DNA of 64,000 bases from Pseudomonas flavescens (lineage in GTDB: Bacteria > Pseudomonadota > Gammaproteobacteria > Pseudomonadales > Pseudomonadaceae), in the NCBI RefSeq assembly GCF_013408425.1, contig NZ_JACBYV010000001.1, positions 3,472,001 through 3,536,000 of the forward strand, given 5' to 3'. Below the pieces are notes generated by a model. That model was given only the letters and a program-made list of their open reading frames with translations, was not told where the DNA came from and searched no databases. Position 1 is the first letter of the stretch. Every line of letters starts with the position of its first letter. Below, in pieces: positions 1-11,184 of this stretch. The position numbers and the translations under genes are program-made.

Positions 1-108
1 AAGAACTTCATGGATGGCCAGGCCGGTATCGAAGACGCCATCGCGGCCTATGTGAAAGCCGTGAAGGACGTCAGCTTCCCGGCCGCCGAACACGGATTCT
101 CCGCATGA
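1..108 (+). CDS. panB: 3-methyl-2-oxobutanoate hydroxymethyltransferase, C-terminal end (partial)
   Basis: This is the last 35 codons of a gene that enters from the left edge and stops with TGA at 106-108. The visible tail ([20 protein letters not shown] and onward) fits the C-terminus of ketopantoate hydroxymethyltransferase, which adds a hydroxymethyl group from methylene-tetrahydrofolate to 2-oxoisovalerate in pantothenate synthesis. The stop overlaps the panC start in an ATGA junction, which is the usual panB-panC arrangement and implies translational coupling. The identification rests on this short tail plus context; the catalytic part lies outside the window. Confidence 0.88.
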   Translation, partial: KNFMDGQAGIEDAIAAYVKAVKDVSFPAAEHGFSA

Positions 109-965
109 ACACCGTGAAGACCGTGCGCGAGCTGCGCGCTGCCGTTGCCCAGGCCCGTGCCGAAGGCAAGCAGATCGGCCTGGTGCCGACCATGGGCAAC
201 CTGCACGCCGGCCACGCCGCACTGGTGGAAAAGGCCGCGCAACGCAGCGACTTCGTGGTCGCCAGCATCTTCGTCAACCCGATGCAGTTCGGCCCCTCCG
301 AAGACCTCGACAAGTACCCGCGCACGCTCCAGGCCGACCAGCAGCGCCTGGTCGACGCTGGCTGCCATCTGCTGTTCCACCCGGACGTCGCAGAGATGTA
401 CCCCGGCGGCATGGGCGAGCAGACCCGCATCAGCGTGCCGGGCGTGTCCGAGGGCCTTTGCGGTGCCAGCCGCCCTGGCCACTTCGAGGGCGTCGCCACC
501 GTGGTCACCAAACTGTTCAACATGGTACAGCCCGATCTGGCGGTGTTCGGCCAGAAGGACTTCCAGCAACTGGCGGTGATCCGCACCATGGTGCGCGACC
601 TCAACATGCCCATCCAGATCATCGGCGAACCCACCGTGCGCGCCGAGAGCGGCCTGGCCCTGTCATCGCGCAACGGTTATCTGAGCGATGAGCAGCGCGA
701 AACCGCCACGGTTCTGTACCGCTCGCTGCAGCACATCGCCCAGGCCATCCAGGCTGGCGAGCGCGACCTGCCGGCCCTGATCGCCCAGGCGCAGCGCCAG
801 CATGCCGATGCAGGGCTGCGTGCCGACTATCTGGAAGTGCGCGAAGCACAGAGCCTGCGCCAGCTCGGCCCAGGCGACCGCGAGCTGGTCGTGCTGGTGG
901 CCGCCTACCTGGGTAATACCCGGCTGATCGACAACCTGAGCTTCACCCTTGATCAAGGCTACTGA
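105..965 (+). CDS. panC: pantothenate synthetase (pantoate--beta-alanine ligase)
   Basis: The 286-residue protein joins D-pantoate and beta-alanine using ATP, the last step of pantothenate synthesis, in the cytoplasm. The class signature HAGH lies at residues 34-37 after GLVPTMG, and the KMSKS-equivalent region (SSRNGYLS) follows near residue 190. Length is normal for the family. The start overlaps the panB stop by 4 nt. A clear intrinsic terminator follows at 1005-1032, so panB-panC end one transcription unit. In several pseudomonads panD follows panC; here it does not. Confidence 0.97.
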   Translation: MNTVKTVRELRAAVAQARAEGKQIGLVPTMGNLHAGHAALVEKAAQRSDFVVASIFVNPMQFGPSEDLDKYPRTLQADQQRLVDAGCHLLFHPDVAEMYPGGMGEQTRISVPGVSEGLCGASRPGHFEGVATVVTKLFNMVQPDLAVFGQKDFQQLAVIRTMVRDLNMPIQIIGEPTVRAESGLALSSRNGYLSDEQRETATVLYRSLQHIAQAIQAGERDLPALIAQAQRQHADAGLRADYLEVREAQSLRQLGPGDRELVVLVAAYLGNTRLIDNLSFTLDQGY

Positions 966-1004
966 CGGCCACCTGCACCGGGCCTGAAAACCCGGATACA
1001 CTCG

Positions 1005-1032
1005 AAAGCCCGGACGATCATCCGGGCTTTTT
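1005..1032 (+). terminator. Rho-independent terminator after panC
   Basis: A 10-bp perfect stem AAAGCCCGGA / TCCGGGCTTT with a 6-nt loop is followed by further T residues. It sits 40 nt after the panC stop and separates panBC from pgi. Confidence 0.85.
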
Positions 1033-1089
1033 GGTATGTACCACCCTCGCTGAAGTCTGCCCAACCCAATGCCCCAACAAGGAAGCCCC

Positions 1090-2754
1090 ATGGCGTATTA
1101 CCAACAGCCGCTCGATGTTCTCGCCCTCCCTACCTGGCAGGCGTTGCAGCAGCATCGCCAGGCCATGCAGCACTTCAGCATGCGCGACGCCTTCGCTGGC
1201 AACCCGCAGCGTTTCGAGCAGTTTTCCCTGAGCAGTTGTGGCCTGTTTCTCGACTATTCGAAGAACCTGGCCAGTGACGAGACCGTCTCGCTGTTGATGG
1301 CGCTGGCCCGCGAAGCCGGCCTGGAGCAATCGATCCGCGCCATGTTCGACGGCGAGAAGCTCAATGCCTCGGAAGGTCGCCCGGCATTGCATACCGCACT
1401 GCGTCGGCCGCTCGGCGACAAGGTGCTGGTCGACGGCATCGACGTGATGCCACAGGTGCAGCGGGTACTGCAGCAGATGACCGAACTGGTCGGGCGCATC
1501 CACAACGGCCTGTGGCGCGGTTACACCGAAAAACCCATCACCGATGTGGTGAACATCGGCATCGGCGGCTCCTTTCTCGGCCCGCAGCTGGTTTCCGAGG
1601 CACTGCTGCCCTTCGCCCAGCGCGGCGTGCGCTGCCACTACCTGGCCAATATCGACGGCAGCGAATTCCACGAGCTGTCGGCCAAGCTGCAGGCCGAAAC
1701 CACCCTGTTCATCGTTTCATCGAAGTCCTTCGGCACTCTGGAAACCCTCAAGAACGCCCAGGCCGCACGCGGCTGGTACCTGGCTCAGGGCGGCTCCGAG
1801 GCCGAGCTGTATCGTCATTTCATCGCCGTGTCGAGCAACCGCGAAGCCGCGGTGGCGTTCGGTATCCGCGAAGAGAACATCTTCCCGATGTGGGACTGGG
1901 TCGGTGGGCGTTACTCGCTGTGGTCGGCCATTGGCCTGCCGATCGCCCTGTCCATCGGCATGTCCAACTTCAAGGAACTGCTGGCCGGTGCCTACAGCAT
2001 GGATGTGCACTTCAAGACCGCGCCATTCGAGCAGAACATGCCGGTCCTGCTGGCCTTGCTGGGTATCTGGTACGGCAATTTCTGGGACGCCCAGAGCCAG
2101 GCGATCCTGCCGTACGACCATTACCTGCGCAACATCACCCGGCACCTGCAGCAACTCGACATGGAGTCCAACGGCAAGAGCGTGCGCCAGGACGGTAGCC
2201 CGGTCAGCGGCGCGACCGGCCCGGTGATCTGGGGCGGCGTGGGCTGTAATGGCCAGCACGCCTATCACCAACTGCTGCACCAGGGCACCCAGCTGATTCC
2301 GGCGGACTTCATCGTTCCGGTGGTCAGCTACAACCCGGTCGCCGACCACCACCAGTGGCTCTACGCCAACTGCCTGTCGCAGAGCCAGGCCCTGATGCTC
2401 GGCAAGTCCCGCGAGGAAGCCGAGGCGGAACTGCGCGGCAAGGGCCTTGGCGAAGACGACATCCAGCGCCTGGCGCCGCACAAGGTGATCCCCGGCAACC
2501 GGCCGAGCAACACCCTGGTGCTCGAGCGCATCAGCCCCCGCCGCCTCGGCGCGCTGGTGGCCCTGTACGAGCACAAGGTGTTCGCCCAGAGCGCCATCTG
2601 GGGCATCAACGCCTTCGACCAGTGGGGCGTGGAACTCGGCAAGGAGCTGGGCAAGGGCGTCTATTCGCGCATGGTCGGCAGCGAGCAAAGCAGCGCCGAG
2701 GACGGCTCCACCCAGGGGCTGATCAACTACTTCCGCGGTCGCCATCGCGGTTGA
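1090..2754 (+). CDS. pgi: glucose-6-phosphate isomerase
   Basis: The 554-residue enzyme interconverts glucose-6-phosphate and fructose-6-phosphate. Family motifs are present: [11 protein letters not shown] in the first SIS domain, [10 protein letters not shown], the [13 protein letters not shown] signature and a late [12 protein letters not shown] segment. The ATG at 1090 is chosen because it gives the usual pseudomonad length and has AAGGA about 6 nt upstream; an in-frame ATG at 1069 would add seven residues. In Entner-Doudoroff organisms such as Pseudomonas the enzyme mostly runs towards hexose recycling. It is a single gene between two hairpins. Confidence 0.97.
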   Translation: MAYYQQPLDVLALPTWQALQQHRQAMQHFSMRDAFAGNPQRFEQFSLSSCGLFLDYSKNLASDETVSLLMALAREAGLEQSIRAMFDGEKLNASEGRPALHTALRRPLGDKVLVDGIDVMPQVQRVLQQMTELVGRIHNGLWRGYTEKPITDVVNIGIGGSFLGPQLVSEALLPFAQRGVRCHYLANIDGSEFHELSAKLQAETTLFIVSSKSFGTLETLKNAQAARGWYLAQGGSEAELYRHFIAVSSNREAAVAFGIREENIFPMWDWVGGRYSLWSAIGLPIALSIGMSNFKELLAGAYSMDVHFKTAPFEQNMPVLLALLGIWYGNFWDAQSQAILPYDHYLRNITRHLQQLDMESNGKSVRQDGSPVSGATGPVIWGGVGCNGQHAYHQLLHQGTQLIPADFIVPVVSYNPVADHHQWLYANCLSQSQALMLGKSREEAEAELRGKGLGEDDIQRLAPHKVIPGNRPSNTLVLERISPRRLGALVALYEHKVFAQSAIWGINAFDQWGVELGKELGKGVYSRMVGSEQSSAEDGSTQGLINYFRGRHRG

Positions 2755-2760
2755 TGGATT

Positions 2761-2790
2761 GCCGGCGCTCGCTCATCGGCGAGCGCCGGC
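2761..2790. terminator. strong GC hairpin after pgi
   Basis: Perfect 12-bp inverted repeat GCCGGCGCTCGC / GCGAGCGCCGGC with a 6-nt loop lies 7 nt after the pgi stop. The T tract is poor (AACACTTTG), so it may terminate weakly or protect the 3' end. Confidence 0.6.
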
Positions 2791-2891
2791 AACACTTTGC
2801 GTCACTCTCGGCCTCGTCGGGGTCGACCAGTAAAACTTGGCTGCTACCCTTAGTGTCTATTGCGGACATATAACAACAAGGGTACCCCGCC

Positions 2892-4829
<1,938 letters not shown>

Positions 4830-4961
4830 CGACGATTTCCCCGGGTATCGCCACACTCGACCGCAGGCTAAGGCCATCGCCTTGCAGCGTAGCGGTAACC
4901 GGGGCAACCGCGAACGGAACCATGACTTGTGGCGCGCAGCCCGGCGCTTTAGGCTCGCGCC

Positions 4962-5837
4962 ATGGAAGTCATCCGCCGTCGTATAGAAAGCCAGGTACTC
5001 AGCCTCAGCGGCATCGCGCTGGGGCAGATCGATTTCGAGAACCCCAAGGGCGACCCCGGCCTGTTCGGCCCGGATTCGGTGTGTTGGCGCATCCACGGTG
5101 ACTTCACCAGCATGCTCATTGGCGGGGTCAGCGCCCTGCTGCTGCAGGCCTTGCATCCACTGGCCCTGGCCGGCGTATGGGACCACTCCAATTTCCGCGA
5201 GGATCTGCTGGGTCGCCTGCGCCGCACCGGCCAGTTCGTTTCCGGCACCACCTTCGCCAGCCGCGACGACGCCGACTGGCTGATCGACAAGGTCAAACGC
5301 ATTCATTTGCACGTGGTTGGCACCGCGCCGTACGGCCGCCCCTATGCCGCCAGTGACCCGCATCTGCTCACCTGGGTGCATGTGGCCGAGGTGTACAGCT
5401 TCCTGCAGGCGCACCTGCGCTACCTGAATCCACGCATGAGCGAAGCCGATCAGGATCGCTACTACGCAGAAATCGCCCTGGTCGCCGAGCGCCTGGGGGC
5501 CGCCGAGGTACCGCGCAACCGGGCGCAGATAGCGGCCTACCTCGAGCGCATGCGCGAGCAATTGCTGTGCGACGAGCGCTCCCGGGAAATCCTGCGCATC
5601 CTGCTGGCCGCACCAGCGCCCAGCAGGCTGGCAGCCCCCGTTGGCCAGTTGTTCCTGCAAGCCGGTATCGACCTGTTACCGGGCTGGGCGCAGAGCATGC
5701 TCGACCAGCGCATGACACCGTTGCGCAGCCGCCTGACCCGCAGCGGCGTGCACGCCATCGCACCGATCATCCGCTGGGCGGTACGCAGTGGTTCGCTGCA
5801 CAAGTCACGGATACGCATGGGCCTGCCACCCTACTGA
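4962..5837 (+). CDS. oxygenase MpaB family protein (DUF2236)
   Basis: The 291-residue protein fits the MpaB/DUF2236 family, related to latex-clearing protein (Lcp) and fungal MpaB, which are haem-dependent oxygenases. Family-typical stretches are DSVCWRIHGDFTSMLIGG near the N-terminus, LLLQALHPLALAGVWDHSNF with the expected conserved histidine, FASRDDAD, and RIHLHVVG. No signal peptide is seen. The substrate is unknown. The gene stands 132 nt after acs, in the same direction, with no terminator between them that I can see. Confidence 0.85.
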   Translation: MEVIRRRIESQVLSLSGIALGQIDFENPKGDPGLFGPDSVCWRIHGDFTSMLIGGVSALLLQALHPLALAGVWDHSNFREDLLGRLRRTGQFVSGTTFASRDDADWLIDKVKRIHLHVVGTAPYGRPYAASDPHLLTWVHVAEVYSFLQAHLRYLNPRMSEADQDRYYAEIALVAERLGAAEVPRNRAQIAAYLERMREQLLCDERSREILRILLAAPAPSRLAAPVGQLFLQAGIDLLPGWAQSMLDQRMTPLRSRLTRSGVHAIAPIIRWAVRSGSLHKSRIRMGLPPY

Positions 5838-5931
5838 GCATCTGCTCGACGCAGCAGTACCGATGCGCAGCAGGCGTTGAACTGATTGCGAGGGTGGTAG
5901 ACTGCGCGCCCCTTATCACGAGTCGCTGCAC

Positions 5932-6948
5932 ATGCCGTCTCTCGACCAGGCAGTGCGCAGCGCACTTGCCAATCGCCACGCCCTGATCGCCGAGCTGCAC
6001 GCACAGCAGACCGATTGCTATCGCCTGTTCCACGGCAGCCAGGAAGGCGCCGGCGGCCTGACCGTCGACCGTTATGGCCAGCAGTTGATGGTGCAGAGCT
6101 TTCACCAGACGCTGACCCGCGACGACCTGCTGGCGCTGCACGAACAGGTCAATGAAACCCTCGGGCTGCACACGCTGCTGGTCTACAACGACCGTTCCGG
6201 CGGTAACTCCCGTGTCGATCGCAGCGACCCCGTCTACAGCGCCAGCGACGAAGCCCTGGCCGATCAGGTGGGTCGGGAATGGGGCCTCGATTACCGCGTG
6301 CGAGGCCGCCATGCGGGCCAGGATCCGCTGCTGTTCCTCGACCTGCGCAATGCCCGTGGCTGGATCCAGCGCCACAGCGCCGGGAAAAGCGTGCTCAACC
6401 TGTTCGCCTACACCTGCGGTGTCGGCCTCAATGCCGCGGCGGGCGGCGCACGGGAAGTGGTCAATCTCGACTTCGCCGAGGGCAACCTCGCGGTCGGTCG
6501 CGAAAATGGCGCGCTCAACCCGCAGTTGCCGGCCATGCAGTTCGTCCAGTCGGACTACTTCCCGGCGATCCGCCAGTGGGCCGGCTTGCCCATCGCCGCG
6601 CGCCGCGGCCAGAAGCTGCCGAGCTACCCACGCCTCGAGCAGCGCCCGTTCGATCTGGTGTTTCTCGACCCGCCAGCCTGGGCCAAGAGCGCCTTCGGCA
6701 CGGTCGACCTGCTGCGCGATTACCAGAGCCTGCTGAAACCGGCGATTCTCGCCACTGCCGAGCATGGCAGCCTGGTGTGCTGCAACAACCTGGCGAAAGT
6801 GCCGATGGCCGATTGGCGCGAGCAGGTGCTGCGCTGCGCCAGCAAACTGGGGCGCCCGGTGCGCGAGCATGAGCAACTGCTACCCGCCGCGGACTTCCCC
6901 TCCACCGATGGCAACCCGCCGCTGAAAACCCTCGTCCTGCATTTTTGA
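5932..6948 (+). CDS. class I SAM-dependent methyltransferase (RlmI/RlmK-like)
   Basis: The 338-residue protein begins with a short domain rich in DRYGQQLMVQSFH-type sequence as in RlmI-like proteins, then a Rossmann methyltransferase domain. SVLNLFAYTCGVGLNAA is motif I, VNLDFAEGN the acidic motif, and LVFLDPPAWAKSAFG the motif IV that includes DPPAWAKS. This DPPxF/W signature is typical of 23S rRNA cytosine-C5 methyltransferases and the PF10672 group. RNA is therefore the likely target, but the position is unknown. It is about 60 residues shorter than RlmI and lacks a clear PUA domain. Confidence 0.8.
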   Translation: MPSLDQAVRSALANRHALIAELHAQQTDCYRLFHGSQEGAGGLTVDRYGQQLMVQSFHQTLTRDDLLALHEQVNETLGLHTLLVYNDRSGGNSRVDRSDPVYSASDEALADQVGREWGLDYRVRGRHAGQDPLLFLDLRNARGWIQRHSAGKSVLNLFAYTCGVGLNAAAGGAREVVNLDFAEGNLAVGRENGALNPQLPAMQFVQSDYFPAIRQWAGLPIAARRGQKLPSYPRLEQRPFDLVFLDPPAWAKSAFGTVDLLRDYQSLLKPAILATAEHGSLVCCNNLAKVPMADWREQVLRCASKLGRPVREHEQLLPAADFPSTDGNPPLKTLVLHF

Positions 6949-7025
6949 GCCCGCGCGGCGTGCCGCGGAACCCAGGGCTCATGCCATAATCCAAGGCACT
7001 CTCGCCAGGAAGATGAAGCAAGACC

Positions 7026-9968
7026 ATGCACAAAGGATTGCGACGCGCCGCCACCGCTCTGCTGATTGCCATTGGCCTGTACAGCCTGATCGGTTTCCTC
7101 ATCCTGCCCGGCATTGCCCTGCGCATCGCCAATCAGCAGCTGGAACAGTATGCGACCGAGCCCGCACGGCTCGATCGGCTACAGCTCAATCCCTTTACCC
7201 TTGAGCTGGACCTCTGGGGGCTGCACCTGGGGGCGCCCGGCAAGGAACAGGTCGCTTTCGAGCACCTGGCCGTGAACCTGCAGCTGGACAGTCTGTGGAG
7301 CGGCGCCCTGCACCTGGCCGACGTCAAGCTGGTCAAGCCTCACACCGAAGTGCGTTTCGACAAGGACGGCACCCTCAACCTGGCGCAACTGTTCAAACTG
7401 CCGGCCAGCGAGAAACAGCCGGAAGAAGCCAGCGAGCCGTTTCCCCTGCGCATCGACCGCATCGAACTGCTGGGCGGCAATCTGCACTTCCAGGACCTGC
7501 GCCCGCAGGAGCCGATCGACATCCATTACGATGACCTCAATCTCGAGCTGCGCAACCTCAGCACCCTGCCCGATGACAACGCCGAGATGACCCTGGTGGC
7601 CACCGGCCCGGCTGGCGGCCGTATCGACTGGAGCGGCGAGCTGAGCCTGAGCCCGATCAGCTCCAGCGGTACCCTGAAGATCACCGACGAGCCGATGAAG
7701 GCGTTCTGGCCCTACGTGCGTGACGCCGTTCCGCTGGTACTGGAGAAAGGCGTCGTGAGCCTGTCCACCGACTACCGGTTGAACCTGCGTGACGGCACCG
7801 AGCTGCTGCTCAGCGACGCCCGCATCAAGGTGGCGCCATTCGCCATGCAGGCGCCGGACGGCAAGCCGCTGGTGAAACTGGACTCCCTCGAAGTCAGCGA
7901 AACCTCTCTGGACCTGGCCAAGCAGCAGGTGGTGATCGGCAAGGTACGCGGGCAGAAACTGGAAGCCTGGGCGGCCCGCGAGGCCGATGGCGAACTCGAC
8001 TGGCAGAAACTCCTGGCCGGCAAACCGCAGCAAGCCGCCACGCCGGCGCCTGTGGCAGATGCACCGAAGCCAGAAGCCACTGCCACTGCTGGTGACGAGG
8101 CACAGCCAGCCGCCAAGCAGCCCGCCAAACCCTGGCAGGTGCAGGTCAAGGACGTGCAACTGCGCGACTACCACGCCCACCTCGTCGACCGCGTGCCGAA
8201 CGAAGCAGTCGCCGTGGAGCTGGGCCCGCTCGATCTGGACATGCAGAACTTCGACAGCCTCGGCACCTCGCCCTTCGCGCTCAAGCTCGATACCGGGGTC
8301 GGCAAACAGGGCAAGCTGCAGGCCGAGGGCCAGGTGCAACTGAGCCCGACCACCGCCAATCTGAAGGTCGCCACCCGCAATATCGACCTGCGTGTGGCAC
8401 AGGCCTACATCAGCCCCTTCGTGCACCTGGAACTGCGCAGCGGCCTGCTGAGCAGCGATCTTGGCGTCGAGCTCACGGCAACCGAACCTCTGGCTCTGCG
8501 TGTTCAGGGCACCGCCCAGATCACCCAGTTGCACACCCTCGACACCCTCAAGGGCCGCGACCTGCTGCGCTGGAAGCAACTGGACCTGGGCGGCGTCGAC
8601 TATCGCCATGGCGAGCGCCTGGACATCGCACGGGTCGATCTGGAGCAGCCCTATGCACGCTTCATCATCAACGAAGACCTGACCACCAACGTCAATGACC
8701 TGATCATCAAGCAACCTGCCGGCAATGCCGCCCAGGCGCAGTCCTCGGCCGCCGCCGAGAAGCCGATGGCGATCCGTATCGGCGAGGTCAGCCTGAAGGA
8801 CGGCTCGGCCAACTTCGCCGACTTCAGCCTCAGGCCCAATTTCGCCACCGCCGTGCAGCAGCTCAATGGCCGCATCGGCACCCTCGACAGCACCAGCAGC
8901 AAACCGGCGCCCGTGGATATCAGCGGCAAGGTCGACCGCTACGCCCCCGTCAGCATCAAAGGCAGCCTGACGCCTTTCGACCCGATGCAGAGCCTGGATA
9001 TCGCCACCCAGTTCAAGCAGGTCGAACTGACCACCCTGACGCCCTACTCCGGCAAGTTCGCGGGCTACCGCATCCGCAAGGGCCGCCTGAATCTGGACCT
9101 GCACTACCGCATCAATGACGGCAAGCTGAATGCCGAGAACAAGGTGCTGGTCGAACAATTGCAGCTGGGCGAAAAGGTCGACAGCCCGGACGCCGTGGAC
9201 CTGCCGATCCGCCTGGCGGTGGCCCTGCTCAAGGACACCCAGGGGCGGATTTCCATCGAATTGCCACTGCAGGGTGATCTCAACAACCCGCAGTTCAGCG
9301 TCATGCCGATCGTCTGGCAGACCCTGCGCAATCTGGTGCTGCGTACCGCCCAGGCGCCCTTCAAGTTCATCGGCGGGCTGGTCAGCGGTGGCGCCGAGAT
9401 GGACCTGAGCACGGTGGTCTTCGCTGCCGGCAGCGACGAGCTGGACGGCCAGGCGAAGACGTCTCTCGACGTGCTCGCCACCGCCCTGCAGGAACGCCCG
9501 ACCCTGCGCCTGGAGATCGAAGGCGCCAGCGCACAGAGCAGCGACGGCCCGCTGATGGCCGCCCAACGCCTGGAGCGCGAATATCAGGACTATCTGTATC
9601 GCATCATGCAGCGCCGTGGCGATCAGGTGCCGGCCAGCGCCGACCTGCTGGTCGTGCCCGAGGACGAGAAGGCTCCGCTGCTGGAAGGCATCTACCGCGC
9701 ACGCCTGAAACAGCAGCCGCCTGCCGAGTGGGCCGAGCTCGACAGTGACGAGCGCACGGTGCGCCTGCGTGATGCCGTGCTCGAATCCTGGAGCGACAGC
9801 CGTGGCCTGCTGCGCCAGTTGGCTCAAGATCGCGCTGCGGCGATCAAGGCCTATCTGGTCGATAGCGGCAAGCTGGCGGCCGAGCGCGTCTACCTGCTCG
9901 ACGTCAGCTTCGGCGAGGCTGCGAACGACGGCCGTGTGGCCACCCCCTTACACCTGGGCAGCGAGTGA
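7026..9968 (+). CDS. DUF748 domain-containing AsmA-like protein
   Basis: This is a 980-residue protein with one N-terminal membrane helix (about residues 8-30) and a long beta-rich body of repeated blocks of the type DLYLEDLHLGAPGKEQ and ITRIELLGG, as in DUF748 and AsmA-like envelope proteins. A low-complexity Ala/Pro/Lys linker lies near residues 340-370. A C-terminal part (STVVFAAGSDELDGQAKTSLDVLATALQERPTLRLEIEG) resembles an OmpA-like peptidoglycan-binding fold. Family knowledge suggests a role in lipid transport or envelope integrity, which is not proven. It is followed 4 nt later by two DUF2845 genes, likely one operon. Confidence 0.85.
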   Translation: MHKGLRRAATALLIAIGLYSLIGFLILPGIALRIANQQLEQYATEPARLDRLQLNPFTLELDLWGLHLGAPGKEQVAFEHLAVNLQLDSLWSGALHLADVKLVKPHTEVRFDKDGTLNLAQLFKLPASEKQPEEASEPFPLRIDRIELLGGNLHFQDLRPQEPIDIHYDDLNLELRNLSTLPDDNAEMTLVATGPAGGRIDWSGELSLSPISSSGTLKITDEPMKAFWPYVRDAVPLVLEKGVVSLSTDYRLNLRDGTELLLSDARIKVAPFAMQAPDGKPLVKLDSLEVSETSLDLAKQQVVIGKVRGQKLEAWAAREADGELDWQKLLAGKPQQAATPAPVADAPKPEATATAGDEAQPAAKQPAKPWQVQVKDVQLRDYHAHLVDRVPNEAVAVELGPLDLDMQNFDSLGTSPFALKLDTGVGKQGKLQAEGQVQLSPTTANLKVATRNIDLRVAQAYISPFVHLELRSGLLSSDLGVELTATEPLALRVQGTAQITQLHTLDTLKGRDLLRWKQLDLGGVDYRHGERLDIARVDLEQPYARFIINEDLTTNVNDLIIKQPAGNAAQAQSSAAAEKPMAIRIGEVSLKDGSANFADFSLRPNFATAVQQLNGRIGTLDSTSSKPAPVDISGKVDRYAPVSIKGSLTPFDPMQSLDIATQFKQVELTTLTPYSGKFAGYRIRKGRLNLDLHYRINDGKLNAENKVLVEQLQLGEKVDSPDAVDLPIRLAVALLKDTQGRISIELPLQGDLNNPQFSVMPIVWQTLRNLVLRTAQAPFKFIGGLVSGGAEMDLSTVVFAAGSDELDGQAKTSLDVLATALQERPTLRLEIEGASAQSSDGPLMAAQRLEREYQDYLYRIMQRRGDQVPASADLLVVPEDEKAPLLEGIYRARLKQQPPAEWAELDSDERTVRLRDAVLESWSDSRGLLRQLAQDRAAAIKAYLVDSGKLAAERVYLLDVSFGEAANDGRVATPLHLGSE

Positions 9969-9972
9969 CGAC

Positions 9973-10263
9973 ATGAAACGACTGGGTCTGATGCTGGCGC
10001 TTTGCGCCGCCCCATTGCTGAGCCAGGCCGACACCCTGCGCTGCGGCAGCAAGCTGGTGAACCTCGGCGATCGCACCTTCGAGGTGATGCAGAAATGCGG
10101 CGAGCCGGCGTTCCGCGACCCTGTCGGCTACACCCTGGGCGGCTACGACAGGCGCGAAACGAATATCGAGGAATGGGCCTACGAGCCCAGCAACGGCATG
10201 TTCACCATCCTGACTTTCGAGGGCAACCGGCTGACGCGCATCGAGCGCAAACGCCAGCAATGA
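9973..10263 (+). CDS. DUF2845 domain-containing secreted protein (copy 1)
   Basis: The 96-residue protein has a signal peptide (MKRLGLMLALCAAPLLSQA, likely cut after SQA) and two cysteines in TLRCGSKLVNLGD and MQKCGEP, followed by EEWAYEPSNGMFTILTFEGNRL. These are the DUF2845 hallmarks. The function of the family is unknown; a periplasmic location with a disulfide is likely. It lies 4 nt downstream of the DUF748 gene and overlaps or abuts a paralogue. Confidence 0.85.
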   Translation: MKRLGLMLALCAAPLLSQADTLRCGSKLVNLGDRTFEVMQKCGEPAFRDPVGYTLGGYDRRETNIEEWAYEPSNGMFTILTFEGNRLTRIERKRQQ

Positions 10264-10568
10264 CGACTATGAAGACACTGATCTCCTGCACCCTGCTGAT
10301 GCTTCTGGCCGGCACCGCCAACGCGGCGACCTGGCGCTGCGGTAACGCGCTGGCGAGCACCGGCGACAGTACCGCCGAAGTCCAGTCCAAATGCGGCGAA
10401 CCGAACAACCGCGCGTTCATCGGCTACAAGGACCAGACCGACAGCTACGGCTTCACCCATGAAGTGCAGATAGAGGAATGGAATTACGGCCCGCGCAACG
10501 GCATGAACTACTTTCTGCGTTTCGAGGGCAACCGTCTGAACAGGATCGACAGCAAACGCGGCGATTAG
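10260..10568 (+). CDS. DUF2845 domain-containing secreted protein (copy 2)
   Basis: The 102-residue paralogue of the previous gene has the same plan: signal peptide (KTLISCTLLMLLAGTANA), TWRCGNALASTGD, QSKCGEPNNRAF, then EEWNYGPRNGMNYFLRFEGNRL. The start is set at ATG 10260, which overlaps the preceding TGA (ATGA); an in-frame ATG at 10269 giving MKTLISC is equally possible. The tandem pair behind a DUF748 gene suggests the three products work together in the envelope, which is inference. Confidence 0.83.
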   Translation: MTTMKTLISCTLLMLLAGTANAATWRCGNALASTGDSTAEVQSKCGEPNNRAFIGYKDQTDSYGFTHEVQIEEWNYGPRNGMNYFLRFEGNRLNRIDSKRGD

Positions 10569-10619
10569 CCGCCAGTCGATCGGAACGGGTGGCGGCAGGA
10601 CACCGTCACCCGCCAGCGA

Positions 10620-10907
10620 TCAGCCGCGCGCGGCTTCGATCGCCTGGATGTAAGGTTCGGACTGACGCTGATCCCTGATCAGGGCGACGAAGTCGTTACC
10701 GTCGGCATCCTTGGCATCAAGGTCGTAGCCGGCTTCGACGAAGAACCCCACGAAACGCTCGAAATCGTGGTCACGCAGGCCACGGTAGGCCTTGACCAGC
10801 TTGTGCAGCGAGGGCGGCGTGGCATCAGCCGGTTCCACGGCGAGAAACAGCTTGATCTGCTCGTCGCTCACTTCGTCGCCAATCACCTGCTTCTTGTCTT
10901 TACGCAT
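10620..10907 (-). CDS. PA4642 family protein
   Basis: This small 95-residue acidic protein begins MRKDKKQVIGDEVSDEQIK and contains YRGLRDHDFERFVGFFVEAGYDLDAKDADG. The sequence and its position ahead of hpt/upp/uraA match the Pseudomonas family named after PA4642. Function is unknown. The AGYDLDAKDADGNDF segment resembles one ankyrin-like turn. No signal peptide or membrane segment is seen. It is convergent with the DUF2845 pair. Confidence 0.8.
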   Translation of the reverse strand: MRKDKKQVIGDEVSDEQIKLFLAVEPADATPPSLHKLVKAYRGLRDHDFERFVGFFVEAGYDLDAKDADGNDFVALIRDQRQSEPYIQAIEAARG

Positions 10908-11184
10908 CGCTCACTCCAGCAAACCAGACCACACGGGGCGGGCAGTGTAACCCCGGCGCCGCACACGCTCAACGCAGGCGGTCCATCCCGTAGGGCGGTC
11001 GTGCGGATCGGTCACAGCCCCTAGCACCCGCCTGACGCGAGCGGTACGCGACCTAAGTCAACAACCACTCCTCCCGCCCGCTCCTATACTGGCGCATGAT
11101 CAGGTTCCACTGACCGATCAGCACGACCGCGCCAAGGCCCGGCGGCTTGCGCTGAACCATCACCCGTTGCCAGGAAGTGCCACG

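Noticed and set aside
2791..2891. Sigma54-type promoter before acs
   Set aside because: No GG-N10-GC with proper -24/-12 context; only a weak TATAAC at 2869 was seen.
7179..9827. 882-codon open frame antisense to the DUF748 gene
   Set aside because: High GC creates long antisense frames; the sense product has clear domains and a ribosome site, the antisense one does not.
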